Assembly (NCBI GenBank): GCA_946415785.1
Contig: CAMKTV010000002.1
Coordinates: 16,093 to 80,092 of the forward strand
Origin: an uncultured Solobacterium sp.
GTDB taxonomy: Bacteria > Bacillota_I > Bacilli_A > Erysipelotrichales > Erysipelotrichaceae
Direction: 5' to 3'
DNA length: 64,000 nt
Positions 16,526-26,426 of this stretch are shown here, piece after piece; position 1 is the stretch's first letter, and every line of letters begins with the position of its first letter. Under the pieces are notes generated by a model. It was not told where the DNA came from, searched no databases, and worked only from the letters and a program-made list of their open reading frames with translations. Made by a program: the position numbers and the translations under genes.

Positions 16526-18310
16526 CTATAATTTTTTTACTGTACCTTGAGTTATACCGTTTTCATTAAAACTATCAACACGCACATAATATTCTCTGCT
16601 CTTAATTAATGCTCCAACTCTTTTAACACAATCATATGTTTTATAACTATGATAAAGTTTATTAGGGCTATTGCCAAATAAAATATTATATCCACATCCA
16701 ATATCATCTATTTCTACAAGCATATCTAAATCATCTTGTCTTTTTAATTCATATTTAACTATATCTGGCTTTTTGCCACTTCCTTTGCCAAAGACTCTAA
16801 GACCAGATATACATGGGTTTTGATTCATTGGAATTTCAATAATTGTAAGCCTAATATATCTAGCTTTAATCATTTCTTCTAAATCAATATAATCATGAGC
16901 TAAATCAGTGGTGACTTTTGATTTATCTTTAAGCATAAACCAATTAATATCATCTAAAGATGCTTCTAGATACCATCTTGTTTTGTGTTGCCTATCATCT
17001 ATCCATCTTGCTTGTGATATCCCTTTGATTTCTCCTTGAGGCTCTTGATCACTAATGACATCATCCGCAAAATTTATTTGAATACCTTTTACATCATATG
17101 TTTGTCCTAAATCACATTTTAGCCATTGGCCTTCTTTATTGGAATTTGCCCTCCACCAAGTCTTAGAATTTTCATCAGCAGCATATAAAGGTTCATGCCC
17201 TTCAACATAACTTGATGCCTTCATTTCTTTTTTGTAACTTAATAAATAATAATCTGGATCTTTAAATGGTTCTGCATTATTCAAATCAATTGGCCAATCA
17301 CCATATCTTTGATCACAAACTAATTGGCCATCTTCATCTATAAAACTAGGCCAAATACCTACCCTTCTTTCAAAATCGTGATTAACACTTATTTGCATTG
17401 TTGATGCGTGATACATCTTTCCATTGTCATCCACAAGCGTTGAACCATGACCAGCCCCACTCATAAAACCACCAGGTAAATATGAGAAAGGATTATTATC
17501 AGCTAACACAAATGGTCCTAAAGGATTATCAGCTATATAAACGCCATCTGAATATGTATTGTATTGTGTTCCTGGCGCAGCATATTGAAAATAATATTTG
17601 CCATTAATTTTATTGAGCCAAGCACCTTCAATATATGGTTTATCTGAAAGCATGCCTCTAATTAAAGGTTTAACATTATCAGGCAACATATTTTCAGGAA
17701 CACCTTGTTTCTTCACAAAGCCTTGATACAACATTTCTATCTCTTCATCGCTTTTTGGATATTTAGAATTATCATTTCCAACTCTTTCATAGCCAATTTC
17801 AAAAGGATGCCCAAAAATTAATTCTTTCTTTTCACCAAGTGGCTTTAAAGTTTCTCTATCTACTTCAACACCATATATTGGACTTATATTTGAACAACCC
17901 CAATAGAAATAGATTCGACCATCATCATCTTCAAAGATATTTGGATCCCAAAAAGAAAATGTTCCTTCTATTTTTTCATATGGACCATTGATTATATCCT
18001 TAGTCTTATAATAGTCACAAATATTATCTCTACTAGAAGCTGAAAAATATACATAGTCACCGATAACTCTTACATCAGGCGCATAATCATAAAGTGGAAG
18101 ATTATTAGGTAGTTTGTAACTCTCCCAATTTATTAAATCATCTGATACCCACACCTTTAATTGCATAGAGGCAAAAATATAATATTTGCCTTTGTATTTA
18201 ATAAGTGAAGGATCAGCTGCTTCTCTACATATTTGGAGTTTGCCAACACGCGGATCTTTATTAAATTGATAACGATAATCAATGTTTATTGGATTACAAA
18301 AATATTTCAT
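16526..18310 (-). CDS. GH43-like five-bladed propeller glycosidase with discoidin/CBM32-like domain
   Basis: A 594-residue protein. The first 340 residues have the GH43-clan pattern: REAADPSLIKYKGKYYIFAS (general base Asp), FSFWDPNIFEDDDGRIYFYW (pKa Asp) and KPYIEGAWLNKINGKYY (acid Glu). Residues about 370-500 form a coagulation factor F5/8-type (discoidin) domain, with AADENSKTWWRANSN and GQWLKCDLGQTYDVKGI, and the end looks like a fibronectin-III-type fold. No signal peptide, so it is cytoplasmic. Arabinofuranosidase, xylosidase or galactosidase activity are all possible. One base separates it from the rhamnosidase gene. Confidence 0.82.
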   Translation of the reverse strand: MKYFCNPINIDYRYQFNKDPRVGKLQICREAADPSLIKYKGKYYIFASMQLKVWVSDDLINWESYKLPNNLPLYDYAPDVRVIGDYVYFSASSRDNICDYYKTKDIINGPYEKIEGTFSFWDPNIFEDDDGRIYFYWGCSNISPIYGVEVDRETLKPLGEKKELIFGHPFEIGYERVGNDNSKYPKSDEEIEMLYQGFVKKQGVPENMLPDNVKPLIRGMLSDKPYIEGAWLNKINGKYYFQYAAPGTQYNTYSDGVYIADNPLGPFVLADNNPFSYLPGGFMSGAGHGSTLVDDNGKMYHASTMQISVNHDFERRVGIWPSFIDEDGQLVCDQRYGDWPIDLNNAEPFKDPDYYLLSYKKEMKASSYVEGHEPLYAADENSKTWWRANSNKEGQWLKCDLGQTYDVKGIQINFADDVISDQEPQGEIKGISQARWIDDRQHKTRWYLEASLDDINWFMLKDKSKVTTDLAHDYIDLEEMIKARYIRLTIIEIPMNQNPCISGLRVFGKGSGKKPDIVKYELKRQDDLDMLVEIDDIGCGYNILFGNSPNKLYHSYKTYDCVKRVGALIKSREYYVRVDSFNENGITQGTVKKL

Positions 18311-20497
18311 TTATTCCTCCATTTCGTAATGATAGCTGCCTTTTTCTACTTCATAATGTTTTCCATTTGGAAGCACAACCATAGCTGGCATTTCGGTTTC
18401 AATATCAAACATAATTTTTTTATCAACATATTTCCAAGCAGATTTTATTTTGCCTGAAACCGATTCATAACTACCAGAAACTTCTTTTAATCTTGCGTCA
18501 ACACATGGTTTAATCAATACTTTTTTAAAGCCGTTTTCTAACTCTTTTATTCCAAGAATGTAACGATAATAAAATTCTCCAACACTGCCAAAGGCATAAT
18601 GATTAAAGCTAACCATATTGTCGCCCCCACTTTTTTCTTCATTAACGCTGCCATCTTCTTTTAAGCCATCCCATCTTTCCCAAATAGAAGTCGCTCCCTT
18701 TTTGATTGTATACATCCAACCAGGATAGTTTTCATTTAAAAGTAAATCAAAAGCCAACTTACTGTCACCATTATCACAAAGCATTGGTAAAAGATGTTCA
18801 GTCGCAAAGAATCCTGTTCCAATTCCTTCATTCTTTATTTTTTTAACTAAGTTCTTATAAAGTTCTTTCCAAATAGGTTCATCCTTTTCAATTACATATG
18901 CCAAAGCCATGACATAAGCTCCTTGATAGTCATCTTTCATTTTTCCTTGTTTAGAAATATAAGTCGAAATATATGCTTTCTTGATCTTATTTAATGCTTC
19001 AATATATTCTTTATGTTTCTTTGTATCGCCATACTTTTCTGTATATTTAATCATTATTTTTAAATCATTGATAATGAATGAATTTGATACAGGGCCATGA
19101 TGCATAGCCATAAATTTCATATCTTTTCCTGGAGAAAGCCAATCACCTAAGTTAGGCATCTTCGATAAGTGAAAGATACCTGTCATTTTAATTTCACAAT
19201 CCATCAACTTCTTCATCGATTCATATTGTTCACTAATGAAATCTTCTTGATTATAATGACGGTACAATTTGTCAGGAACAATGATATTACAACTACTCCA
19301 TCCAAGCATTGTTAAAAAGCCGATGCCGCCTTGTCCCTTAGCAGGAACGGTTGATGGCACATAAGCTTCTTTATTATCTTTTTGGGTGTAACGAATATCC
19401 TTTAAAAACTTCTTCCAAAAATCCCGAACATCATAATTGTACATAGCTGTATGGGCAAATACTTGGCCATCGCCAGTGTAACCCATTCTTTCATCTCTTT
19501 GTGGACAATCAGTAGGTACTTCTACATAGTTAGAACGCATACTCCATAGTTGATTATTAAATAATCTATCAACCATTTTATTTTCTGAATAAAAATGGCC
19601 TGTTTGTTCCATTGAACTATAGATCGCAAAAGCTTTTAGTAAACCCTCTTTATAAGAAACCCCTGACAATTCTATATATCTAAAGCCCATATAAGTAAAT
19701 TTTGGACGATATATTTTATCATCTGTCTTAGTATAGACAATTTCTGCCTTAGCTTTTCTAAGATTAGCTGTATAAAGACTTCCGTCATTGTTTAAAAGTT
19801 CGCCATGTCTTATTTTTAATTTTTCACCATCCATATATTTTGGATTTATTTCAATAAAGCCTGCGAAATTTTGTCCAAAGTCAATTATTGTCACATCGTC
19901 TTTTTCAATAACCTCTTTAATACTAATTTCTTCATGTGCTTGAACATGAATGATTGCTGGTTCTATTTTTTCAGGAATTTTACCGATAAATGGAATTGGC
20001 TTATATATTGTTTCTTTATTACCACTTCCATCATATATTTCCCCATCATATAAACCTGCATAAATATAAGGTGAGAAAATAGCCTTCACATCTTCATCAT
20101 CAGAATAATAGAAACGTTTTTGCGAATCATTATCAATCTCTAATATCCAAGATACTGCTGGCCTTTCTCCATATATTTGAATGTTGTTTTCAAATGTGAA
20201 TCTTCCACAGTACCAGCCTTGAGCTAATTCTATTTTTAAAACACTGCCTTCTTTCAAAAATGAAGTAACATCATAAGAATCATATTGTAGATGTAAAGGA
20301 TAATATGTAAAACCTGGTTTAAATAAATCTTTTGTGATTTCTTTGTCATCAATTAAAACATCATAAATGCCTAAAGCTGTAATATATAAACTAGCTTTCT
20401 TTATTTCTTTTTCATTAATGATTTGTTGAAAGACTTCTACAGCGCCTTCTTTATAAGGCCTTTCTGTAGTTATAAAGTGTTTTCTTAATTCTTCCAT
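18311..20497 (-). CDS. Alpha-L-rhamnosidase, GH78
   Basis: A 728-residue inverting alpha-L-rhamnosidase. The GH78 signature VPTDCPQRDERMGYTGDGQ (with the catalytic acid in the DE pair) lies near residue 340, followed by the (alpha/alpha)6 barrel with LGDWLSPG and TSIWERWDGLKEDGS; the N-terminal part has beta-sandwich motifs (YITALGIYDVLIDDKEI, LAQGWYCGRFTF, IDFGQNFAGF). It is shorter than many GH78 enzymes and lacks a secretion signal, so it works on imported oligosaccharides. Its ATG overlaps the stop of the isomerase gene by one base. Confidence 0.94.
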   Translation of the reverse strand: MEELRKHFITTERPYKEGAVEVFQQIINEKEIKKASLYITALGIYDVLIDDKEITKDLFKPGFTYYPLHLQYDSYDVTSFLKEGSVLKIELAQGWYCGRFTFENNIQIYGERPAVSWILEIDNDSQKRFYYSDDEDVKAIFSPYIYAGLYDGEIYDGSGNKETIYKPIPFIGKIPEKIEPAIIHVQAHEEISIKEVIEKDDVTIIDFGQNFAGFIEINPKYMDGEKLKIRHGELLNNDGSLYTANLRKAKAEIVYTKTDDKIYRPKFTYMGFRYIELSGVSYKEGLLKAFAIYSSMEQTGHFYSENKMVDRLFNNQLWSMRSNYVEVPTDCPQRDERMGYTGDGQVFAHTAMYNYDVRDFWKKFLKDIRYTQKDNKEAYVPSTVPAKGQGGIGFLTMLGWSSCNIIVPDKLYRHYNQEDFISEQYESMKKLMDCEIKMTGIFHLSKMPNLGDWLSPGKDMKFMAMHHGPVSNSFIINDLKIMIKYTEKYGDTKKHKEYIEALNKIKKAYISTYISKQGKMKDDYQGAYVMALAYVIEKDEPIWKELYKNLVKKIKNEGIGTGFFATEHLLPMLCDNGDSKLAFDLLLNENYPGWMYTIKKGATSIWERWDGLKEDGSVNEEKSGGDNMVSFNHYAFGSVGEFYYRYILGIKELENGFKKVLIKPCVDARLKEVSGSYESVSGKIKSAWKYVDKKIMFDIETEMPAMVVLPNGKHYEVEKGSYHYEMEE

Positions 20498-21348
20498 TAT
20501 TTTTCTCCAAAGTTGTTTAATAAGTACTTACCGCTTATCTTCAAACTATCTAATGGTGAACCATTTATAAAGTTGCGATGTGTTTCTAAAATTATCGCAT
20601 CAATATAATCTTTTGAAATATCATAGATACCATTTAAATCCATGTTGCCTGTACCAAGTTCTACCGAATCTGATTTTACAATAGGAGTAATCGATGTTTT
20701 TTCTAATCTTGTTCCTCTATCTGTAATATGCCATAACTTAAGTCTTTTATTTAATGTCTTAATTATTTTTTTAACATCAGCTCCAGCTTCGCTAAACCAA
20801 TATGTATCTAATTCAAAATTCACATTTTCTGAACTTGTTTCATTGACAAGAATGTCATAAGCTCTATTAATTTCATCGACTTTTAATAGTTCTATATTGT
20901 GATTGTGATATAGAAGTTTAAACCCATCTTTTCTTAATCTTTCGCCTACGACATTGAGTCTTTGTGCAAGTTTTTTAATTTCATTTAAATCTTGATAGTT
21001 AAAGCGATACATTCCAGTAATAACGATATAACTGGTATTAAAATCTTTGGCATCTTTAATAACACCTTCATAATCGTTTTCTAAAGAGCCAAGATCAGTA
21101 TGTAAAGAAATGACATCAAGTCCTTCTTCTTTGATTAATTTAGACCAGTTATATTTGCCCGCATTGCCACTTGGCATGCCAGCTAGCTTTGTCAAAGCCC
21201 TTACCAAAAATGAAGTTGGATGAATCATATAACGATTCATTTCTAAACCACTATATCCGCTTCTTTTAATCTCTTTTAATAATTCTTTAACTTTCTCTTC
21301 ACTTGTACATAAAGAGCCTAACATCATTTGTTGAACATAATATTTCAT
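20497..21348 (-). CDS. Sugar phosphate isomerase/epimerase-like TIM barrel protein
   Basis: A 283-residue protein of the xylose-isomerase-like / AP endonuclease 2 superfamily. It shows GYSGLEMNRYMI, ISLHTDLGSLEND, LLYHNHNIELLKV, FELDTYWFSEAGAD and LWHITDRGT, which carry the usual His/Glu/Asp metal ligands. It probably isomerises or epimerises a sugar released by the neighbouring hydrolases; members also act as dehydratases or 3-keto-sugar enzymes, so the reaction is open. No signal peptide. Sits inside the operon between GH2 and GH78. Confidence 0.82.
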   Translation of the reverse strand: MKYYVQQMMLGSLCTSEEKVKELLKEIKRSGYSGLEMNRYMIHPTSFLVRALTKLAGMPSGNAGKYNWSKLIKEEGLDVISLHTDLGSLENDYEGVIKDAKDFNTSYIVITGMYRFNYQDLNEIKKLAQRLNVVGERLRKDGFKLLYHNHNIELLKVDEINRAYDILVNETSSENVNFELDTYWFSEAGADVKKIIKTLNKRLKLWHITDRGTRLEKTSITPIVKSDSVELGTGNMDLNGIYDISKDYIDAIILETHRNFINGSPLDSLKISGKYLLNNFGEK

Positions 21349-21362
21349 GCTTCACCTATTGA

Positions 21363-23558
21363 CTATTGTTTTTTAAAACCTTGTAGAATTCTATTCAATT
21401 GTTGAATAGTTTCAAGTTTAACATCTCCTGCTTGTTTAAGAAGAGAAATTAATTTCATTCTTGACATCATCTGTTTTAAAGCAGGATTGTCTTTTACAGA
21501 ATCAGCTACATCTCCTCTTGAAGAAGACATCTTAGCCATCATTTGTTCAATTACTTTACCAGCTTGGGGGTGAGCCATGATTTCTCCTAAAGTGTCATTA
21601 ACAGAAAATGCCTCAGGATTTAATTCTTCTTTATCAAACCAGTTAGTTACTTGTGATCCTTCTTTGTTCAATACATAGTTTAAATCAGGTTTATCAACAT
21701 AATTGATTTCCATATTGTCTTCTAAGTTGGAAGAAATAGCTTTTACTTTAATCTTTCCATTTAATGGAACATTAAAATTAAAAACATATTGTCCTTTTTT
21801 TGTTTCAAATAATGAATCATTTATATATAAAGATACTTCATTTAAATTAGAATAAACTTTTATATTTGTTTCTTTTTCATTTCTATTTATATACCTGCGA
21901 CCTGCGATATAAATGAAAGGTTCTTTTGACCAATGTGCCTTATATAAATAGAAAGCATCTTTCTTGGTTTTTCGATCAATTGTTACTAGACCTTTTTGGT
22001 TTTGACCACGTTTTCCACCTTCATCTCGACCATCAGCCGCAAAATCAAACATATTCCAAACATAACTACACCATAACCAAGGTCTTTCTTCAATCATTTT
22101 TAAAAGATGTTCATGGTATAAACATTGGTAAGTTTCGCTATAATCTCCTCTTTCAGGATGACTGTTATGAAAACTAGGGTTTGTATCAGCTCCATATTCA
22201 GAGAAACCAATAGGCATGTTTGGATACTTTTTGTGCCATTCATCAAAGAACTCATCGTTTTGTTCAAGCTCGCCTAAATACCACCCAAAATACAAATTAT
22301 ATGCATTTACATCTGGTATTTGTAAAATAGGTGAATTTGTTTCCAACATAAACACATTAGCCATTGTTGTTTTACGAGTATGATCAAGTTTATGAGCTAA
22401 ATCATTTAATAAACGATGATTTTCAAGTAAATCTTCATCAACTGCTGAAGCGGCTGTAATCTCATTAGATAAGCCCCACACAACAATTGAAGGGTGGTTA
22501 TAATTTTGAATTATTAATTCTTTCATTTGTGAAAGGGTGTTTTCTCTTCCATCTTTCATATGCATAGTGATATATGGTATCTCTGCCCAAGCAATTATTC
22601 CATATTTATCACAAAGATCATAGAAATAATCAGCGTGTTGATAATGAGCTAAACGAATAGAGTTAGCACCAATTTCTCTAATTAATGCCATGTCCTCTTC
22701 ATGCATTTCATTAGTTAAGGCATTGCCAGCACCGATTCTATCTTGATGTCTTGAAACTCCACGCAAAGGATATTCTTTACCATTTAAGATAAATCCTTTT
22801 TGACTATCAATTTCAAATGATCTACAGCCATAATTGATTGTTAGACTATCTTCGTTGGTAGATGCTTTTAAATTATAAAGATAAGGATCTTCTATTCCAT
22901 TCCATAGATGAACATTATTGATGATAAATTCACACTTTGCATAACCATCAGTTGACATCACTGTTTTTGATTGTCCAGCGGTTTCAAATAAAACAGTAGT
23001 GTCTTGTCCTTCTAGCCATGCTTCAACAGTTACATTAGCAACACTATTATTAATAACTGGTGTAATCTTGATACCATTTCCTCCATAATGCCCTAACGCA
23101 AAATGTGTTTTAGGAACAATTATTAAATTAACATCACGATATAATCCACCATAAAAAGTAAAATCAGCACTTTGTGGATATACATTGTTTTTATTATTAT
23201 CAACCAAAACAACTAATTTATCGTTCCCTGTTAACTTAGATGTTAAATTAGTTCTAAATGTTGAATATCCACCATGATGCTTTATTAATAACTCACCATT
23301 AAGAAAAACGCATGCGGACATTGCAGCACCCTTAAATTCTAGCCACACTTCTTCATTTTCATTAACATCTAAAGAAGACAATTCTTTAATATATGCACAT
23401 GTTCCTCTAAAATAGTCGTTACCACCATCTATGCCATCTACATTATTCCAAGTGTGTGGTAAATTAATTTTTGTTTCAAAAGATTCATCTAAAGAGCTTA
23501 TATCTCTAACATCTTTAATAAAGTCCCAATCTTTATTAATATTTATTTGTTTTCTCAT
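21363..23558 (-). CDS. GH2 glycosidase (beta-galactosidase/beta-glucuronidase type) with C-terminal extension
   Basis: A 731-residue GH2 enzyme: sugar-binding domain (LPHTWNNVDG, FRGTCAYIK), Ig-like domain, and a TIM barrel with acid/base Glu in VVWGLSNEIT and nucleophile Glu in PIGFSEYGAD. The loop WNMFDFAADGRDEGGKRGQN-QKG contains N-x-K, which in beta-glucuronidases grips the uronate carboxylate, but the same loop occurs in some beta-galactosidases, so specificity is open. Residues about 650-731 are a separate helical, Met/Lys-rich extension. I start at the ATG at 23558 (after GGGGGTG); an upstream TTG would add four residues. No signal peptide. Confidence 0.9.
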   Translation of the reverse strand: MRKQININKDWDFIKDVRDISSLDESFETKINLPHTWNNVDGIDGGNDYFRGTCAYIKELSSLDVNENEEVWLEFKGAAMSACVFLNGELLIKHHGGYSTFRTNLTSKLTGNDKLVVLVDNNKNNVYPQSADFTFYGGLYRDVNLIIVPKTHFALGHYGGNGIKITPVINNSVANVTVEAWLEGQDTTVLFETAGQSKTVMSTDGYAKCEFIINNVHLWNGIEDPYLYNLKASTNEDSLTINYGCRSFEIDSQKGFILNGKEYPLRGVSRHQDRIGAGNALTNEMHEEDMALIREIGANSIRLAHYQHADYFYDLCDKYGIIAWAEIPYITMHMKDGRENTLSQMKELIIQNYNHPSIVVWGLSNEITAASAVDEDLLENHRLLNDLAHKLDHTRKTTMANVFMLETNSPILQIPDVNAYNLYFGWYLGELEQNDEFFDEWHKKYPNMPIGFSEYGADTNPSFHNSHPERGDYSETYQCLYHEHLLKMIEERPWLWCSYVWNMFDFAADGRDEGGKRGQNQKGLVTIDRKTKKDAFYLYKAHWSKEPFIYIAGRRYINRNEKETNIKVYSNLNEVSLYINDSLFETKKGQYVFNFNVPLNGKIKVKAISSNLEDNMEINYVDKPDLNYVLNKEGSQVTNWFDKEELNPEAFSVNDTLGEIMAHPQAGKVIEQMMAKMSSSRGDVADSVKDNPALKQMMSRMKLISLLKQAGDVKLETIQQLNRILQGFKKQ

Positions 23559-23571
23559 ATGCACCCCCAAA

Positions 23572-23601
23572 ATGACAAGAGGTTTTTAAACCTCTTGTCA
23601 T
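23572..23601 (-). promoter_or_regulatory. Intercistronic hairpin between transporter and GH2 genes
   Basis: ATGACAAGAGGTTT-tt-AAACCTCTTGTCAT is a perfect 14-bp stem in the gap between the transporter stop and the GH2 ribosome binding site, followed on the minus strand by only TTTT. It probably acts as a partial terminator or stabiliser. Confidence 0.7.
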
Positions 23602-23605
23602 AATT

Positions 23606-25057
23606 TTATTCTTGTTCTTGTAATTCTTTTTTCTTTTCAGCTATTCTTGATTGAACGTTTGCCATTTCATCTTTTGTAAGATTACATCTTCTCATTGCCA
23701 ATAGTGTACAAATCCATCCAATAATCGCAAGTCCATATCTTAGGAACATTGTCATCCAGAATACTCCTGTTGTTGCAGGATCTGTTGGCTGAGGCAACGA
23801 TAATGTATAGCCAATAAGTGCAACACCTGCAGTAGCTACAGCTGCTGAGAAAGATGAAACAATCTTATCAATTAAACTATATGTTCCAGTAATAACAGCT
23901 GGAATATATTTACCGCTTCTATCTAATTCATAGTCAATGATGTCTGCCATGAATGCCGTATTAGCTGTTGTAACGCACATCGCAAATCCATTACAACATA
24001 ATGTCAACAACACAAATAGCACCATTGTGATACCCATTTTAGAAATAGATGCAGGATTAATTATTATAAAGAAGACAATGATGGCAATATTCGCAAAAAT
24101 ACAATTTCTAGTCCATGTAACTAATGTTTCTTTATTTCCGTGCTTACCAGCATATCTTGCACTAACTACCGCAAAGGCAATTGATGGTAACATACCGATA
24201 ACACTTAATATTGTTCCAAGTCCCATATTGCCAATCAAAATACCCATCAACATTGTATTAACGATTGATTGTGATTGTGTTTGTTGAGCAATCTTATCAG
24301 TTGCTGCCGAAATAATATATGATTGAAGAGGCTTGTTTTCTTTTAATACTTCAACCATGTCTTTCATTTTTAATTTTTCATGAGTCTTAGTAGTTCCTCT
24401 GAAGTTTTCAGGCTTATCATATTGAGAAACGCCTACACATACCATGATTACACCAAATAAAGATGTTGCAACACATACATATGCAGCAATATTCAAGAAT
24501 TCTTGATTATATGTACCACCAAATTTAGGAAGCAACATAACTGTTAAAACGATATTTAATATCATTGGAACTAAATAGTTGAATACTGTAAACCAAACAC
24601 CAACTGTAGGACGTTGTTTAGGATCGTTTGTCATTAAAGCTGGGATTGTCTGAGCTGTCATATTAACAATTGTGTAACCTATTACATATACCATATATAA
24701 GGCAATAAATATTGCGATTCCAAAGCCCTTACTAGATGCCCACGCAAACATCGCTAATAGACCAATTGACTGTATTAACCAACCACCAATCATTAATGGC
24801 CTTACTTTGCCCCATTTAGTATTAACTCTATCATAAATGAAAGCTAAGATTGGATCGGTAATCGCATCAAAAATACGAGTGAATGTTAATAATCCGCCTA
24901 CAACTAAAGTTGATATTCCATAACCAACATTTGCCGAATAAGTTGCTAAACCAATTAAGGTATAAACAGCCATTCCGTTAAAACCATTACATGCAGCTAA
25001 TATTATCTGCCATGTTTTAGCACGACGATATGCTACATTCCCTACATTATTATCCAT
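23606..25057 (-). CDS. GPH-family glycoside:cation symporter (MFS)
   Basis: A 483-residue inner-membrane transporter with 12 hydrophobic segments, in the glycoside-pentoside-hexuronide:cation symporter family (UidB, MelB, XynB relatives). Typical parts are DAITDPILAFIYDRVNTKWGKVRP after the second helix and the DIIDYELDRSGKYIPAVITG loop in the second half. It is the first gene of the operon and brings in the glycosides cut by GH2, GH78, GH43-like and GH1 enzymes. A palindromic operator lies upstream. Exact substrate unknown. Confidence 0.92.
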   Translation of the reverse strand: MDNNVGNVAYRRAKTWQIILAACNGFNGMAVYTLIGLATYSANVGYGISTLVVGGLLTFTRIFDAITDPILAFIYDRVNTKWGKVRPLMIGGWLIQSIGLLAMFAWASSKGFGIAIFIALYMVYVIGYTIVNMTAQTIPALMTNDPKQRPTVGVWFTVFNYLVPMILNIVLTVMLLPKFGGTYNQEFLNIAAYVCVATSLFGVIMVCVGVSQYDKPENFRGTTKTHEKLKMKDMVEVLKENKPLQSYIISAATDKIAQQTQSQSIVNTMLMGILIGNMGLGTILSVIGMLPSIAFAVVSARYAGKHGNKETLVTWTRNCIFANIAIIVFFIIINPASISKMGITMVLFVLLTLCCNGFAMCVTTANTAFMADIIDYELDRSGKYIPAVITGTYSLIDKIVSSFSAAVATAGVALIGYTLSLPQPTDPATTGVFWMTMFLRYGLAIIGWICTLLAMRRCNLTKDEMANVQSRIAEKKKELQEQE

Positions 25058-25089
25058 GTTAATTCTCCTTTGTATATTTATACTATATA

Positions 25090-25117
25090 AAAGAAAGCGC
25101 TTTCTTTGTGTTATAAT
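25090..25117. promoter_or_regulatory. Palindromic operator and promoter between the glycoside operon and its AraC regulator
   Basis: Positions 25090-25107 form a perfect 18-bp palindrome, AAAGAAAGC/GCTTTCTTT, with a CRE-like core GAAAGCGCTTTC. An extended -10 for the plus-strand regulator (TGTTATAAT, TATAAT at 25112-25117) starts five bases later, so the operator lies in its -35/-10 spacer. CcpA or a LacI-type repressor could bind and affect both divergent genes. Confidence 0.7.
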
Positions 25118-25174
25118 TTTAATGAATTTGTATTCATTTTAATGATTATTAATAAATAACTTAGAAGAGGCAAT

Positions 25175-26380
25175 ATGAACACTGATGAAAAAATCCAATT
25201 ATTTTCTGAAATATTAAATTTCTCTCATCCTGTAAATATATGGAAATATGATGCAAATTTAAATCCTCTAAGAAATAAACGTTTAAATAACGGCAATGTT
25301 GGTGATTTGAAATTCATGCAAATCGAAGATACAATATTCGAAAATATCAACAATAATGGAAAATATCCTTTTTTCATTGAAAACAAATCAGGTTTAATCT
25401 TTATTGTTGCTTATGAATATGTGCATGATCCTTTACACGTTTATGTGTTGGGGCCATCGTTAAGTAGTCTTAATTCTTTATCTATATATCAAACAAGTTT
25501 AGATAAAATGAATTCTGATAAAACAACTTATACATTACAAGCAATCAACAAAGCGCCAATTATTTCAACAACCAGCCTTATCAGATATGCAACTATTCTT
25601 CATTACTTATTAAACGACGAAAAAATAGTAGATAATCAAATAATTTATTCCTATGATAAATCAAGTTCCAAAGAAGCGATAAACAATATCTCTGCTAAGC
25701 ATATGGGCATATATGAAGCTGAACAAAACTTTCTTCGCTTGATTAAAGAAGGAAACCCTCAGTATCATAAAGGTCTACAAAAAATGACCAGTTTGAGTAG
25801 TGGAATGAGAGTTGATGAAGGAAGCGGTCTTCAAAATGCCCGCAATAATGTATTTGTCTTGCTGACACTAGTATCAAGAGCGTCAATAGAAGCTGGACTA
25901 AGTCCTGATGTTTCTTATGATTTAAATGATCATTATGCTAAGCTATTAAACAATTGTCAAAACATCTCAGAAGTCGCAAGAGCATCACAAGAATTATTAG
26001 ACGATTATGTCAAAAGGAATCATGCCCTTCATAATAAAGAAATGTCTATTCCTATAAGATATGCATGTGAACATATTTCGTTGCATATAAATGAAGAATT
26101 AAGCATTGATGAATTATCACATCGCATTGGTTATACAAATTATTATTTCTCACATAAATTCAAGAAAGAAACTGGAAAAACTGTAGCTCAATATATAAAA
26201 GATGCCAAACTAGAAGTAGCTAAAACAATGTTGTCATCTTCAAATAAATCAATAAATGATATATACATTGATTTAGGTTTTGGCAGTAGAAATCATTTCT
26301 TTACAACATTTAAAAAAGCTACTGGATTATCTCCTACACAATATAGAGAAAACATTACAGCTAATAAAAAATCACAATAA
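25175..26380 (+). CDS. AraC-family regulator of the glycoside operon (inferred)
   Basis: A 401-residue regulator. The last 100 residues hold a double HTH AraC domain (LSIDELSHRIGYTNYYFSHKF; SINDIYIDLGFGSRNHFFTTF, then KATGLSPTQYRE). The N-terminal 290 residues have no cupin motif I can recognise; they look like the sensor region seen in YSIRK/PocR-like regulators (FFIENKSGLIFIVAYEYV, HVYVLGPSLSS). It starts after AGAAGAGG and is divergent from the transporter gene, so it most likely activates the operon when the glycoside or its product is present. Confidence 0.88.
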   Translation: MNTDEKIQLFSEILNFSHPVNIWKYDANLNPLRNKRLNNGNVGDLKFMQIEDTIFENINNNGKYPFFIENKSGLIFIVAYEYVHDPLHVYVLGPSLSSLNSLSIYQTSLDKMNSDKTTYTLQAINKAPIISTTSLIRYATILHYLLNDEKIVDNQIIYSYDKSSSKEAINNISAKHMGIYEAEQNFLRLIKEGNPQYHKGLQKMTSLSSGMRVDEGSGLQNARNNVFVLLTLVSRASIEAGLSPDVSYDLNDHYAKLLNNCQNISEVARASQELLDDYVKRNHALHNKEMSIPIRYACEHISLHINEELSIDELSHRIGYTNYYFSHKFKKETGKTVAQYIKDAKLEVAKTMLSSSNKSINDIYIDLGFGSRNHFFTTFKKATGLSPTQYRENITANKKSQ

Positions 26381-26426
26381 TACCATTTAATAAGGTTGAA
26401 CTTTGCCTGACTTTATCAATTAATTT

